From Aeromicrobium tamlense (GTDB lineage Bacteria > Actinomycetota > Actinomycetes > Propionibacteriales > Nocardioidaceae), in assembly GCF_013408555.1 (NCBI RefSeq), contig NZ_JACBZN010000001.1, positions 2,046,001 through 2,110,000 of the forward strand: DNA of 64,000 nt, written 5' to 3'. How positions within the stretch are numbered: the first letter of the stretch is position 1; each line of letters opens with the position of its first letter. This document shows, piece by piece, positions 39,009-46,618 of the stretch. A model generated the notes under the pieces. That model made no database searches and was not told the origin of the DNA. It saw only the letters and a list, made by a program, of their open reading frames with translations. The position numbers and the translations under genes are program-made.

Positions 39009-40223
39009 TCAGTACGGGCGACGAGCGAGACCGTCGCGGCGCGCGGTGTCCGTCACGGCGCGGGCCACGGCCTGCGAGACGCGAGGATCGAACGGCGACG
39101 GGATGATGTGCGTCTCGGTCAGCTCGTCCTCGTCCACGAGGTCGGCGATCGCGCGCGCGGCCGAGAGCTTCATCGACTCGGAGATCTCGGTGGCGCGCAC
39201 GTCGAGGGCGCCGCGGAAGATGCCCGGGAAGACCAGCACGTTGTTGAGCTGGTTCGGGAAGTCCGAGCGGCCGGTCGCCACGATCCGCGCGTGCCGGTGG
39301 GCGACGTCGGGGTGCACCTCGGGGTTCGGGTTCGCCAGCGCGAAGATGATCGCGTCGGGGGCCATGCGCGCGACGGCCTCCTCCGGAACCGTGCCGCCGG
39401 AGACGCCGATGTAGACGTCGGCGCCGTCGAGGGCGTCGGCGATGGTCCCGGGCCGGGCCCAGCCCGACGTCTCCTGCGCCAGCCACTGCTTGACCTCGTT
39501 GAGGTCGTCGCGCTCGGGCGTGATGACTCCGGCGCGGTCGGTGACGCTGATCTTGCGCACGCCGGCCGAGCGGAGGATCTTCGTGATCGCCACGCCCGCG
39601 GCTCCGGCACCGGAGATGACGACCTTGACCTCGTCGGGCTCGCGGTCGGTGAGGCGCAGCGCGTTGTAGAGGCCCGCGAGCACCACCACGGCCGTGCCGT
39701 GCTGGTCGTCGTGGAAGACGGGGATGTCGAGGCGCTCGATGAGGCGACGCTCGATCTCGAAGCAGCGCGGGCTCGAGATGTCCTCGAGGTTGACGCCGCC
39801 GAACGTGGGCGCCAGGCGCACGATCGTCTCGACGATCTCGTCGGTGTCGGTGGTGTCCAGCGCGATCGGCATGGCGTCGACGCCGCCGAACTGCTTGAAC
39901 AGGATCGCCTTGCCCTCCATCACGGGCATCGCGGCGGCCGGGCCGATGTCGCCCAGGCCGAGCACGGCGGTGCCGTCGGTGATGACCGCGACGGTGTTGC
40001 CGACCCACGTGTACTGGTGCGCGACCTCAGGGTCGGCGGCGATCGCCTCACAGACCTTGGCGACGCCGGGGGTGTAGGCCAGCGACAGGTCGTCGGCGTT
40101 CCCCACGGGTACCGTCGAGGTGACCTCCATCTTGCCGCCGCGGTGCAGCGAGAACACGGGATCGTCGTCGTCGGTGAGCGTCATGAGCAGGTCGGTGTCG
40201 ATCGGGTCGATGTGGGTGGACAT
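39009..40223 (-). CDS. NAD(P)-dependent malic enzyme
   Basis: It decarboxylates malate to pyruvate, linking the TCA cycle to C3 pools. The 404-residue short bacterial form has the signature PVFSLHRGGKMEV ... DLSLAYTPGVAKVCE, the metal-binding NLEDISSPRCFEIE and FHDDQHGTAVV, and the Rossmann loop VVISGAGAAGVAI. No phosphotransacetylase domain is fused. The ATG has a GAGGAA ribosome site. Whether NAD or NADP is preferred cannot be told. Confidence 0.93.
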   Translation of the reverse strand: MSTHIDPIDTDLLMTLTDDDDPVFSLHRGGKMEVTSTVPVGNADDLSLAYTPGVAKVCEAIAADPEVAHQYTWVGNTVAVITDGTAVLGLGDIGPAAAMPVMEGKAILFKQFGGVDAMPIALDTTDTDEIVETIVRLAPTFGGVNLEDISSPRCFEIERRLIERLDIPVFHDDQHGTAVVVLAGLYNALRLTDREPDEVKVVISGAGAAGVAITKILRSAGVRKISVTDRAGVITPERDDLNEVKQWLAQETSGWARPGTIADALDGADVYIGVSGGTVPEEAVARMAPDAIIFALANPNPEVHPDVAHRHARIVATGRSDFPNQLNNVLVFPGIFRGALDVRATEISESMKLSAARAIADLVDEDELTETHIIPSPFDPRVSQAVARAVTDTARRDGLARRPY

Positions 40224-40302
40224 GGTTCCTCGCGCAGCAGGGGGTGATCAGGTGCGGGCGGCGCCGATCCGGCTGCCGGGTGCGGTGTCGTGCCGCGGGT
40301 GA

Positions 40303-40325
40303 GGACGGGGTGTGCCCCACCGTCC
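40303..40325 (-). terminator. Hairpin after the membrane protein gene
   Basis: GGACGGGG pairs with CCCC.CGTCC (one bulged A) across TGTG. It lies just past the stop of the gene at 40341-40736 and upstream of the malic enzyme gene. Confidence 0.45.
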
Positions 40326-40340
40326 AGTCTCCCACACCGG

Positions 40341-40736
40341 TCATTCCCCGTGGTCGTCGGCCAGCGCCCGTCGCGCCGGGCCGGTGGCCAGGCAGGCGAG
40401 CACGACCAGCGCCGAGACCGCGATCGCGATCCCCACGGCGCGGTTGTCGCCGGTGTTCGCGTCGGGGTTGCGCAGGGACCACGCCAGCCCCAGGCCGATC
40501 AGCTGGGCGACCACCACGGGTCCCCGGGCGACGTGGGCACCGCGCACCAGGCCCACGGCCGCGGCCACGAGGCCGGCGCCGAGGATCAGCAGAAGCACCC
40601 CGATGCCCACGCCCACCGCGATGCGTCCGGGGACGAGTCCGGCCAGGTCGAGCACCGCCAACGCGATGAAGACCAGCCCCTGGAGGGCGACGACGACGGC
40701 GGCGATCCCGAGGGGGATGCGAGAGGACACAGGCAC
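40341..40736 (-). CDS. Four-helix membrane protein, unknown
   Basis: The 131-residue protein has four hydrophobic segments (residues about 8-30, 38-62, 68-88 and 100-120) and a short hydrophilic tail ending ADDHGE. No domain is recognised. It starts at a GTG six bases after TAGCCT and is followed by a hairpin, so it is a single-gene unit divergent from whiB1. Confidence 0.65.
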   Translation of the reverse strand: MPVSSRIPLGIAAVVVALQGLVFIALAVLDLAGLVPGRIAVGVGIGVLLLILGAGLVAAAVGLVRGAHVARGPVVVAQLIGLGLAWSLRNPDANTGDNRAVGIAIAVSALVVLACLATGPARRALADDHGE

Positions 40737-40742
40737 GCGCTC

Positions 40743-40748
40743 AGGCTA
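40743..40748 (-). promoter_or_regulatory. -10 box of the membrane protein gene
   Basis: TAGCCT (minus strand) is six bases before the GTG at 40736. Confidence 0.5.
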
Positions 40749-40758
40749 ACGCGGCGTG

Positions 40759-40793
40759 AATGCAAGCATTTTCCACGTTACGAATATGTGACG
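40759..40793 (+). promoter_or_regulatory. Two palindromes in the whiB1 upstream region
   Basis: AATGC-AA-GCATT (40759-40770) is a perfect palindrome, and CGTTAC-GAATAT-GTGACG (40776-40793) is one with a single mismatched pair. Both are more than 120 bases from the whiB1 ATG, in an otherwise AT-poor window. The regulator is not known. Confidence 0.35.
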
Positions 40794-40916
40794 TTTCCCT
40801 CAGGATCTGTCCGGGTACATCTGTTGTGGAGTGCGCAGAACCTTGCAAAACTGGTAGAGCGTGCGCCCCGGCGTACTCGATCCCCCCCACGTAAGCTGCC
40901 CTAAGGAGTCATCCGC

Positions 40917-41168
40917 ATGGATTGGCGTCATCGTTCGGCCTGTCTGGACGAAGATCCCGAACTGTTCTTCCCGATCGGCAACACGGGCCCGGCGATCCTC
41001 CAGGTGGAGGAGGCCAAGCTGGTGTGCCGCCGGTGCGACGTTCGCGACCAGTGCCTGCAGTGGGCTCTCGAGTCCGGCCAGGACCACGGTGTGTGGGGTG
41101 GCCTCAGCGAGGACGAGCGTCGCGCTCTCAAGCGCCGCAACGCGCGCGCCCGCATCAAGACCGCCTGA
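40917..41168 (+). CDS. whiB1: WhiB-family iron-sulfur regulator, WhiB1 type
   Basis: The 83-residue protein binds a 4Fe-4S cluster through Cys9, Cys37, Cys40 and Cys46, at the same positions as Mycobacterium tuberculosis WhiB1. It has the GVWGG turn and the basic tail RRALKRRNARARIK used for DNA contact. WhiB1 binds the primary sigma factor and responds to nitric oxide; it is essential in mycobacteria. An AAGGAG site lies ten bases before the ATG. The divergent-to-convergent position next to pdtaS matches the mycobacterial order. Confidence 0.93.
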   Translation: MDWRHRSACLDEDPELFFPIGNTGPAILQVEEAKLVCRRCDVRDQCLQWALESGQDHGVWGGLSEDERRALKRRNARARIKTA

Positions 41169-41174
41169 TCGCCC

Positions 41175-42569
41175 TCACAGGCTGAAGGCGATCGTCACGG
41201 TCGTGCCGCCCGAGGGCATCGACTCGTAGTCGAGGTCGCCCTTCAGCTCGCCACGCACCAGCGTGGACACGATCGACAGGCCCAGACTCAGTGTCGGGTC
41301 GAAGTCGTCCGGCAGCCCCCGTCCGTCGTCACTCACCCTCAGCCGGATCCGTCCGCGGATCCGGTTGACGGCCAGTGTCACGCGCCCACCCTCGGGTCCG
41401 AAGGCGTGCTCGGCAGCATTCTGCACCAGCTCGGTCAGCGTCATCGCCAGCGGGGTCGCGATCTCGGCGGGCACCAGCCCGAACGAGCCCACCCGCTCGG
41501 CCTTCACGACGCCGCCACCGACGTCCAGCACCGTGCGCAGCAGCGTGTCGGCGATCGCGTCGAACTCCACCGACTCGTCGAAGGACTGGCTCAGCGTCTC
41601 GTGCACGAGCGCGATCGAGCCCACCCGCCGCTCGGCCTCCTGCAGCGCCTCGCGCGCCGCGGGGATCTCCATCCGCCGGCTCTGGAGCCGCAGCAGGGCC
41701 GCGACGGTCTGCAGGTTGTTCTTCACCCGGTGGTGGATCTCGCGAATCGTGGCGTCCTTCGAGACCAGCTCGCGCTCGCGCAGTCGTAGCTCGGTCACGT
41801 CGCGCAGCAGGATGAGCGAGCCCGTGGCCGCTCCCCCGCTGCGCAGCGGCATGATCCGCAGCAGCATCGACGCACCCGACGCCTCGATCTCGGCCTCGGT
41901 CTCGCCAGCTCCGAACAGCGTGGAGAACGGGCGGTCGGCGTCGTTGCCGATGAGGTACGTCGTGACGTCGATCAGGTCGGCGCCCTGGAGGTCGCCCACG
42001 TAGCCGAGCCGACGGTACGCCGACAGCGCGTTGGGGCTCGCGTACAGCACGCGGCCCTCCGCGTCGGTGCGGACGAAGCCGTCGCCCACCCGCAGCGAGT
42101 CGGCCAGCTCGGACGGCACGCCCGGCAGCGGGAACTCGCCGCGCTGGATCATCTCGAAGAGCTCGTCGCTGGCCCGCTGGTAGGCCGACTCGAGGGCGCT
42201 CGCGGTGCGGCGGTCGGTGACGGGGCGGCGCTTGACGATCACGCCGATGCGTCGGCCGGCCCACATCACCGGCACGGCGGCCTGCGTGATCGAGGTGCCA
42301 TCGGCGAGCCGCTCGTCCTCGACCGCGGTCAGGTCGCGCGGGACGAAGGTGCCCACCACGTCCTCCAGCAGGGTGGTCGGGCCCGTGGTCGGACGGATCT
42401 GCGCCGCCGCCCACATGCCCTTCTCCTCCGCGTCCTCCACCCACAGGACCAGGTCGCTGAACGACAGGTCGGCGACGATCTGCCAGTCGGTGACCAGCAG
42501 CTGCAGCCGGTCGATCTGTGCCGTGGTCAGCGCGGTCTGCGCGTCGGCGATGTCTTCGAAGGAGGGCAC
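41175..42569 (-). CDS. pdtaS: Sensor histidine kinase, PdtaS type
   Basis: The 464-residue soluble kinase has an N-terminal GAF-like domain (residues about 1-145), a PAS domain (about 150-265), a HisKA_2 dimerisation helix with EIHHRVKNNLQ (His279/His280) and a C-terminal HATPase (TELVQNAAEHAF, VSDDGRGLP). It has no membrane helix. Its mycobacterial counterpart phosphorylates PdtaR, an ANTAR RNA-binding antiterminator, which is not in this window. It starts at a leaderless GTG. Confidence 0.9.
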   Translation of the reverse strand: MPSFEDIADAQTALTTAQIDRLQLLVTDWQIVADLSFSDLVLWVEDAEEKGMWAAAQIRPTTGPTTLLEDVVGTFVPRDLTAVEDERLADGTSITQAAVPVMWAGRRIGVIVKRRPVTDRRTASALESAYQRASDELFEMIQRGEFPLPGVPSELADSLRVGDGFVRTDAEGRVLYASPNALSAYRRLGYVGDLQGADLIDVTTYLIGNDADRPFSTLFGAGETEAEIEASGASMLLRIMPLRSGGAATGSLILLRDVTELRLRERELVSKDATIREIHHRVKNNLQTVAALLRLQSRRMEIPAAREALQEAERRVGSIALVHETLSQSFDESVEFDAIADTLLRTVLDVGGGVVKAERVGSFGLVPAEIATPLAMTLTELVQNAAEHAFGPEGGRVTLAVNRIRGRIRLRVSDDGRGLPDDFDPTLSLGLSIVSTLVRGELKGDLDYESMPSGGTTVTIAFSL

Positions 42570-42575
42570 GTTCCG

Positions 42576-42613
42576 AGACTAGGGCTCCGCTGGAAGCGAC
42601 TCGCGGGTAACCT
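42576..42613. promoter_or_regulatory. Divergent promoters of pdtaS and the TPP enzyme gene
   Basis: TAGTCT (minus strand, 42576-42581) is six bases before the pdtaS GTG. TAACCT (plus strand, 42608-42613) is seven bases before the ATG at 42621. Only 51 bases separate the start codons. Confidence 0.55.
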
Positions 42614-42620
42614 GCGTCAC

Positions 42621-44309
42621 ATGACCGAAGACCAGCAGCAGGACGCCGCGTTCCCGGAGCCCACCGGACCGCACGGCGGCCACCACGCACTCGACGTCGC
42701 GCGGGCCCACGGAGCCGAGGCGATGTTCACCCTCTCGGGCGCCCACATCTTCCCGATGTACGACGCCGCCGTGAAGTCCGACGAGCCGATGCCGATCATC
42801 GACGTGCGCCACGAGCCCTCCGCGGTCTTCGCCGCCGAGGCGATCGGCAAGCTCACGCGCACGCCCGGTCTCGCGGTGCTCACGGCCGGCCCCGGCGTGA
42901 CGAACGGCGTGAGCCCGGTGGCGCAGGCCTACTTCTCGGGCGCTCCCCTCGTGGTCGTCGGCGGCCGCGCCGCGCAGTCGACGTGGGGCACCGGCACGCT
43001 GCAGGAGCTCGACCACCCGCCGATCTTCGAGACCATCACGAAGTCCGCCACGACGGCCAAGAGCCTGGCCGACATCGCGCCGGTCGTCGACGAGGCGTTC
43101 ACCCTCGCCGGCTCGTCGCACCGCGGCCCCACGTTCGTCGACATCCCGATGGACGAGTTCTTCAACTCCGGCCCGGTCACGCACGTGTCGAGCGGCCCCT
43201 CGACCGAGCGGATCGACCCCGACCCCGACACGGTCGCGTCGGTCGTGCGCCTGCTCGCCGAGTCCCGGCGTCCGGTCGTGATCCTGGGCAGCGACGTGTG
43301 GTCCGACCACGCAGAGGAGGCCGCCCTGCGCTTCGTGCAGGAGTCCGGCATCCCCGCGATCGCCAACGGCATGGGCCGCGGCATCGTCCCCGGCGGACAC
43401 CCGAACCTCGTCACGAAGGCACGCTCGAAGGCCCTCGGCACCGCCGACCTCGTCGTGGTCGTCGGCACCCCACTGGACTTCCGCCTCGGCTTCGGCCGGT
43501 TCGGTGGCAAGGAGGGCGGCGACCCCGCCGTCACGGTCCACATCGGCGACTCCCCCGGCCAGGTCTCCACCCACGCGTCGCTCGGCGCGTCGGCGGCCGG
43601 TGACCTCACCACGATCTTCGACGCGCTCCTCCAGGGACTCCAGTCCGGCACCAGCCGGCCCGACTGGTCGCCGTGGCTGAGCGAGCTGCAGGACGTCGTC
43701 GCGGCGGCCGTCCAGCGCGACGCGGCGCTGCTGACCGCCGAGGCCGACCCGATCCACCCCGCGCGGATCTACGGCGAGCTGCTGCCGCGGCTGGCCGACG
43801 ACGCGGTCGTGATCGGCGACGGCGGCGACTTCGTGTCGTTCGCGGGCAAGTTCGTCGAGCCGCAGCGGCCCGGCGGCTGGCTCGACCCGGGCCCGTACGG
43901 CTGCCTCGGCGCCGGACTGGGCGCGGCGATGGCGGCCCGCATCGCACGGCCCTCGAGCCAGGTCGTGCTGCTGATGGGCGACGGCGCCGCCGGCATGTCG
44001 ATCATCGACGTCGACACGCTCGTCCGCCACGACCTGCCGGTCGTCATGGTGGTGGGCAACAACTCCGCCTGGGGTCTGGAGAAGCCCCCGATGCAGATGC
44101 TCTACGGCTACGACGTCGCGGCCGACCTCGCCCCGAACACGCGCTACGACCAGGTGGTCCAGGCGCTGGGCGGCGGCGGCGAGTTCGTCACCGACCCGAA
44201 GGAGATCGGCCCGGCGCTCGACCGCGCGTTCGCCTCGGGCGTGCCGTACCTGGTCAACGTCGCCACCGACGTGAACGCGCTCTACCCGCGCAACACGATG
44301 GGCGTCTGA
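42621..44309 (+). CDS. Acetolactate synthase-like (IlvG-like) thiamine diphosphate enzyme
   Basis: The 562-residue enzyme has the three domains of the acetolactate synthase family: the N-terminal PYR domain with the catalytic glutamate (IDVRHEPSAVFAAEA), the central domain, and the PP domain with GDGAAGMSIIDVDTL ... VVGNNSAWGLEK for thiamine diphosphate and Mg2+. It follows mycobacterial IlvG more closely than IlvB. No small regulatory subunit is nearby. A 2-hydroxyacyl-CoA lyase or related role is possible, because the next gene encodes an acyl-CoA thioesterase-like protein. Confidence 0.8.
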   Translation: MTEDQQQDAAFPEPTGPHGGHHALDVARAHGAEAMFTLSGAHIFPMYDAAVKSDEPMPIIDVRHEPSAVFAAEAIGKLTRTPGLAVLTAGPGVTNGVSPVAQAYFSGAPLVVVGGRAAQSTWGTGTLQELDHPPIFETITKSATTAKSLADIAPVVDEAFTLAGSSHRGPTFVDIPMDEFFNSGPVTHVSSGPSTERIDPDPDTVASVVRLLAESRRPVVILGSDVWSDHAEEAALRFVQESGIPAIANGMGRGIVPGGHPNLVTKARSKALGTADLVVVVGTPLDFRLGFGRFGGKEGGDPAVTVHIGDSPGQVSTHASLGASAAGDLTTIFDALLQGLQSGTSRPDWSPWLSELQDVVAAAVQRDAALLTAEADPIHPARIYGELLPRLADDAVVIGDGGDFVSFAGKFVEPQRPGGWLDPGPYGCLGAGLGAAMAARIARPSSQVVLLMGDGAAGMSIIDVDTLVRHDLPVVMVVGNNSAWGLEKPPMQMLYGYDVAADLAPNTRYDQVVQALGGGGEFVTDPKEIGPALDRAFASGVPYLVNVATDVNALYPRNTMGV

Positions 44310-44311
44310 GC

Positions 44312-44692
44312 GTGACCGACCCGTCCGGACAGGCCACCGTGACGCACACCGTCGGCCCCGAGCACACCGCCCGTGCGGTGGGCAGCGGCGACCTCGAGGT
44401 CCTCGGCACGCCGGTCGTGCTGGCCTGGCTCGAGGCCGCCACGTGCGCCGCGCTCGACCTCGAGCCCTCGCAGACCAGCGTGGGCACCCGCGTGGAGGTG
44501 CAGCACCTGGCCGCGAGCGCCGTGGGCGCCACCATCACTGCGACGGCCTCGGTCACCCAGCGCGACGGGCGCCTGGTGATCTTCGACGTCGCCGCCCGCG
44601 ACCAGAACGAGGTGCTCGTGGCCAGCGGACAGGTGCGCCGGATCGTGGTCGATCGCGAGCGCTTCCTGTCCCGTGTGCCCGTGGTGGGCTGA
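44312..44692 (+). CDS. Hot-dog thioesterase, FlK-like
   Basis: The 126-residue single hot-dog domain resembles fluoroacetyl-CoA thioesterase FlK: VTHTVGPEHTARAVGSGDLEVLGTPVVLAWLEAATCAA, split over the active-site region, then SVGTRVEVQHLAASAVG. FlK relatives use Thr, Glu and His; candidates for these are seen. It starts two bases after the stop of the TPP enzyme gene, so the two act together. The natural substrate is unknown. Confidence 0.75.
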   Translation: MTDPSGQATVTHTVGPEHTARAVGSGDLEVLGTPVVLAWLEAATCAALDLEPSQTSVGTRVEVQHLAASAVGATITATASVTQRDGRLVIFDVAARDQNEVLVASGQVRRIVVDRERFLSRVPVVG

Positions 44693-44731
44693 GTGTGCGA
44701 GACTTGATGGTCAGCGTTTTGAGGAGGAACC

Positions 44732-44806
44732 ATGGGCAAGACCGGTCGCAAGCGCCGGGCGCGTCGCAAGAAGGGCGCGAACCACGGTAAGCGCCCCAAC
44801 GCGTGA
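44732..44806 (+). CDS. 50S ribosomal protein bL37 (24 residues)
   Basis: The peptide MGKTGRKRRARRKKG with the tail ANHGKRPNA matches the very short bL37 protein seen in mycobacterial ribosome structures, a basic strand that threads through 23S rRNA. The GAGGAGG ribosome site before the ATG is excellent. A strong bidirectional terminator follows. The ORF is short enough to be missed by gene finders. Confidence 0.85.
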   Translation: MGKTGRKRRARRKKGANHGKRPNA

Positions 44807-44824
44807 AACCGCGCCGATAACGCA

Positions 44825-44853
44825 CGAAACCCCATCCGGCGGATGGGGTTTCG
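44825..44853. terminator. Bidirectional terminator between bL37 and rsrA
   Basis: CGAAACCCCATCC and GGATGGGGTTTCG form a perfect thirteen-base stem with a GGC loop. The A/T ends allow function in both directions for the convergent genes. Confidence 0.85.
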
Positions 44854-44866
44854 TCGTCTCCGGGAC

Positions 44867-45127
44867 TCAGCGCAGGTCGGTGATCTCGACCTGGACGGTG
44901 CGGATCTGCAGCCGCACCTTCTCGCGCAGGGGCTCGGGAGCGATCTCGGTGCACGAGCGACCGACGAGCGCCTTCACGATCTGCTCGAGGTGGTACTCGT
45001 TCAGGCAGTCCGAGCAGTCGTCCAGGTGCGCCTGGATCTCGTCGCAGCTGGCGCCGTCGATCTCCTGGTCGAGGAAGACGTAGAGGTTCTCCAGCGCCTT
45101 CTCGCAGTCGGGTCCGTCACAGCTCAC
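44867..45127 (-). CDS. rsrA: Zinc anti-sigma factor RsrA (mycothiol system)
   Basis: RsrA holds SigR inactive until oxidised thiols form disulfides and release zinc. The 86 residues have the ZAS motif HLDDCSDC (His34, Cys38, Cys41) and N-terminal Cys3 and Cys8, the ligand set of Streptomyces RsrA/mycobacterial RshA. The ATG overlaps the sigR stop as ATGA, so the pair is made together. Confidence 0.93.
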   Translation of the reverse strand: MSCDGPDCEKALENLYVFLDQEIDGASCDEIQAHLDDCSDCLNEYHLEQIVKALVGRSCTEIAPEPLREKVRLQIRTVQVEITDLR

Positions 45128-45783
45128 TTGGTGTCACCTCCGGCCGGAACCTTCATCCCACGATCGCGGGCGTAGTCGGTGAGCAGGTCGCGCAGCTGCC
45201 GACGTCCGCGGTGCAGCCTCGACATCACCGTGCCGATGGGCGTGTCCATGATCTCCGCGATCTCCTTGTAGGGGAAGCCCTCGACGTCGGCGAGGTACAC
45301 CGCGTAGCGGAAGTCCTCGGGGAGCGCCTGCAGGGCGTCCTTGACGTCGGAGTCGGGCAGGCGCTCGAGCGCCTCCATCTCCGCCGACTTCAGTCCCGAC
45401 GAGCTGTGCGCCGCCGCCGCCGCGATCTGCCAGTCCTCGATCTCGTCCGTGACCTGCTGGGGCTGGCGCTGCTTCTTGCGGTAGTGGTTGATGTACGTGT
45501 TCGTCAGGATGCGGTACAGCCACGCCTTGAGGTTGGTGCCGGGCTTGAACTGGTGGAAGGCGCTGAACGCCTTCGCATAGGTCTCCTGCACCAGGTCCTC
45601 GGCGTCCTGGGGGTTGCGGGTCATACGCAGAGCGGCCGAGTACAGCTGGTCGAGGAAGGGAAGGGCGTCGGCCTCGAATCGGGCCTGGCGCTCCTCCGGG
45701 GTCTCGTTCGACGGGTCCACGACGGTGTCGTCAGTCATCGTCGTCCAGCCTACTGTGGCCGGTCGTACGGGGCATGCGAGCAT
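45124..45783 (-). CDS. sigR: RNA polymerase sigma factor SigR (long and short forms)
   Basis: SigR is the ECF sigma factor for thiol-oxidative stress. Region 2 ([28 protein letters not shown] ... [24 protein letters not shown], in adjoining parts) and region 4 ([34 protein letters not shown]) are complete. Two starts are plausible. The ATG at 45783 (219 residues) has a consensus AGGAGG site and follows a SigR-type promoter. The ATG at 45738 (204 residues) lies eight bases after a housekeeping -10 box. Streptomyces coelicolor makes a stable sigma-R and an unstable, longer sigma-R prime from the same two kinds of promoter. The extension [15 protein letters not shown] contains a cysteine. Confidence 0.94.
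   Translation of the reverse strand: MLACPVRPATVGWTTMTDDTVVDPSNETPEERQARFEADALPFLDQLYSAALRMTRNPQDAEDLVQETYAKAFSAFHQFKPGTNLKAWLYRILTNTYINHYRKKQRQPQQVTDEIEDWQIAAAAAHSSSGLKSAEMEALERLPDSDVKDALQALPEDFRYAVYLADVEGFPYKEIAEIMDTPIGTVMSRLHRGRRQLRDLLTDYARDRGMKVPAGGDTK
45747..45752 (-). promoter_or_regulatory. sigR promoter P1 (housekeeping -10)
   Basis: TAGGCT (minus strand) is eight bases before the ATG at 45738. A transcript from here would omit the start at 45783 and give only the short SigR. Confidence 0.55.
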
Positions 45784-45803
45784 TCGTACCTCCTGTCAGG
45801 TCA

Positions 45804-45830
45804 AACGACTCGCCACGTGCCGCTATTCCC
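45804..45830 (-). promoter_or_regulatory. sigR promoter P2 (SigR-dependent autopromoter)
   Basis: GGGAAT (45830-45825) and GTT (45806-45804) are separated by 18 bases, matching the SigR/SigH consensus GGAAT-N18-GTT. The ribosome site AGGAGG (45794-45789) follows. The -35 lies in the last codons of yedK. Confidence 0.8.
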
Positions 45831-46533
45831 CCTCGATCGGGATCGGCTCGACCAGCTCGGGACCGTTGTTGCGGACGTTGTTGACCTCGGTGGAGACCGG
45901 CCACGTGCGCAGCACGCCGGGCGTGGCCGGGACGAGGTGGTCGAGCGCCTCGGGCCACGGCTCGGCCGCCAGCCACCGGCTCGCGACGTCGGGCTCGACG
46001 ATCAGCGGCGCGCGGTCGTGGATGCGGCCGTCCTCGCCCTCGGCGGACGTGGTGAGGATCGTGTAGGTCAGCAGCCACGCGCCCTCGGGGTCCTTCCAGA
46101 ACTCGTAGAGGCCGGCGAGGCCCAGGCCCGACTCGGCGCTCATGAAGAACGGCTGCTTCGGCGGCTTGCGCTTCGCGCCGGGCTCGCCCTCGGGCTGGTA
46201 CCACTCGTAGAACCCGTCGGCCGGCACGATGGCGCGCCGCTTGGCGAAGGCCTTGCGGAACGAGGGCTTCTCGGCCACCGTCTCGCTGCGAGCGTTGATC
46301 AGCCGATTGCCGATCGAGGGGTCCTTGGCCCACGAGGGCACCAGGCCCCACTTCGCCGTGACGAGCTCGCGCCGGACCGTGTCCTCGCCGGTGCGCTGCA
46401 CCACGAGTGGAGCGAGCTTGGTGGGCGCCAGGTTGTAGTCGGCGCCGGTGTCCTCGAACAGGTCGCCGAGGTCAGCCTCGAAGTCGTCGACCAGGGTGGC
46501 CGGGGTCCGGGAGGTCGCGTAACGGCCGCACAT
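45823..46533 (-). CDS. SRAP protein YedK/HMCES (abasic-site DNA-protein crosslinker)
   Basis: It shields abasic sites in single-stranded DNA by a covalent thiazolidine bond. The 236-residue chain begins MCGRYATS, where Met1 is removed to expose catalytic Cys2, and has NARSETVAEKPSFRKAFAKRRAIVPADGFYEW, given here as consecutive motifs, and HDRAPLIVEP with the catalytic His. The start is fixed by the need for Cys2 and by a leaderless -10. The homologue Rv3226c also sits beside sigH in mycobacteria. Confidence 0.92.
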   Translation of the reverse strand: MCGRYATSRTPATLVDDFEADLGDLFEDTGADYNLAPTKLAPLVVQRTGEDTVRRELVTAKWGLVPSWAKDPSIGNRLINARSETVAEKPSFRKAFAKRRAIVPADGFYEWYQPEGEPGAKRKPPKQPFFMSAESGLGLAGLYEFWKDPEGAWLLTYTILTTSAEGEDGRIHDRAPLIVEPDVASRWLAAEPWPEALDHLVPATPGVLRTWPVSTEVNNVRNNGPELVEPIPIEGE

Positions 46534-46539
46534 GCGGCA

Positions 46540-46545
46540 ATAGTA
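46540..46545 (-). promoter_or_regulatory. -10 box of yedK
   Basis: TACTAT (minus strand) is six bases before the ATG at 46533. Confidence 0.55.
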
Positions 46546-46618
46546 GGCGCGGGCACCGACGCTCCGGGCCGAGCCGGCGGGTTCCGCCACACCCGAGATG
46601 GTGGCGGATCCCGCCGGT

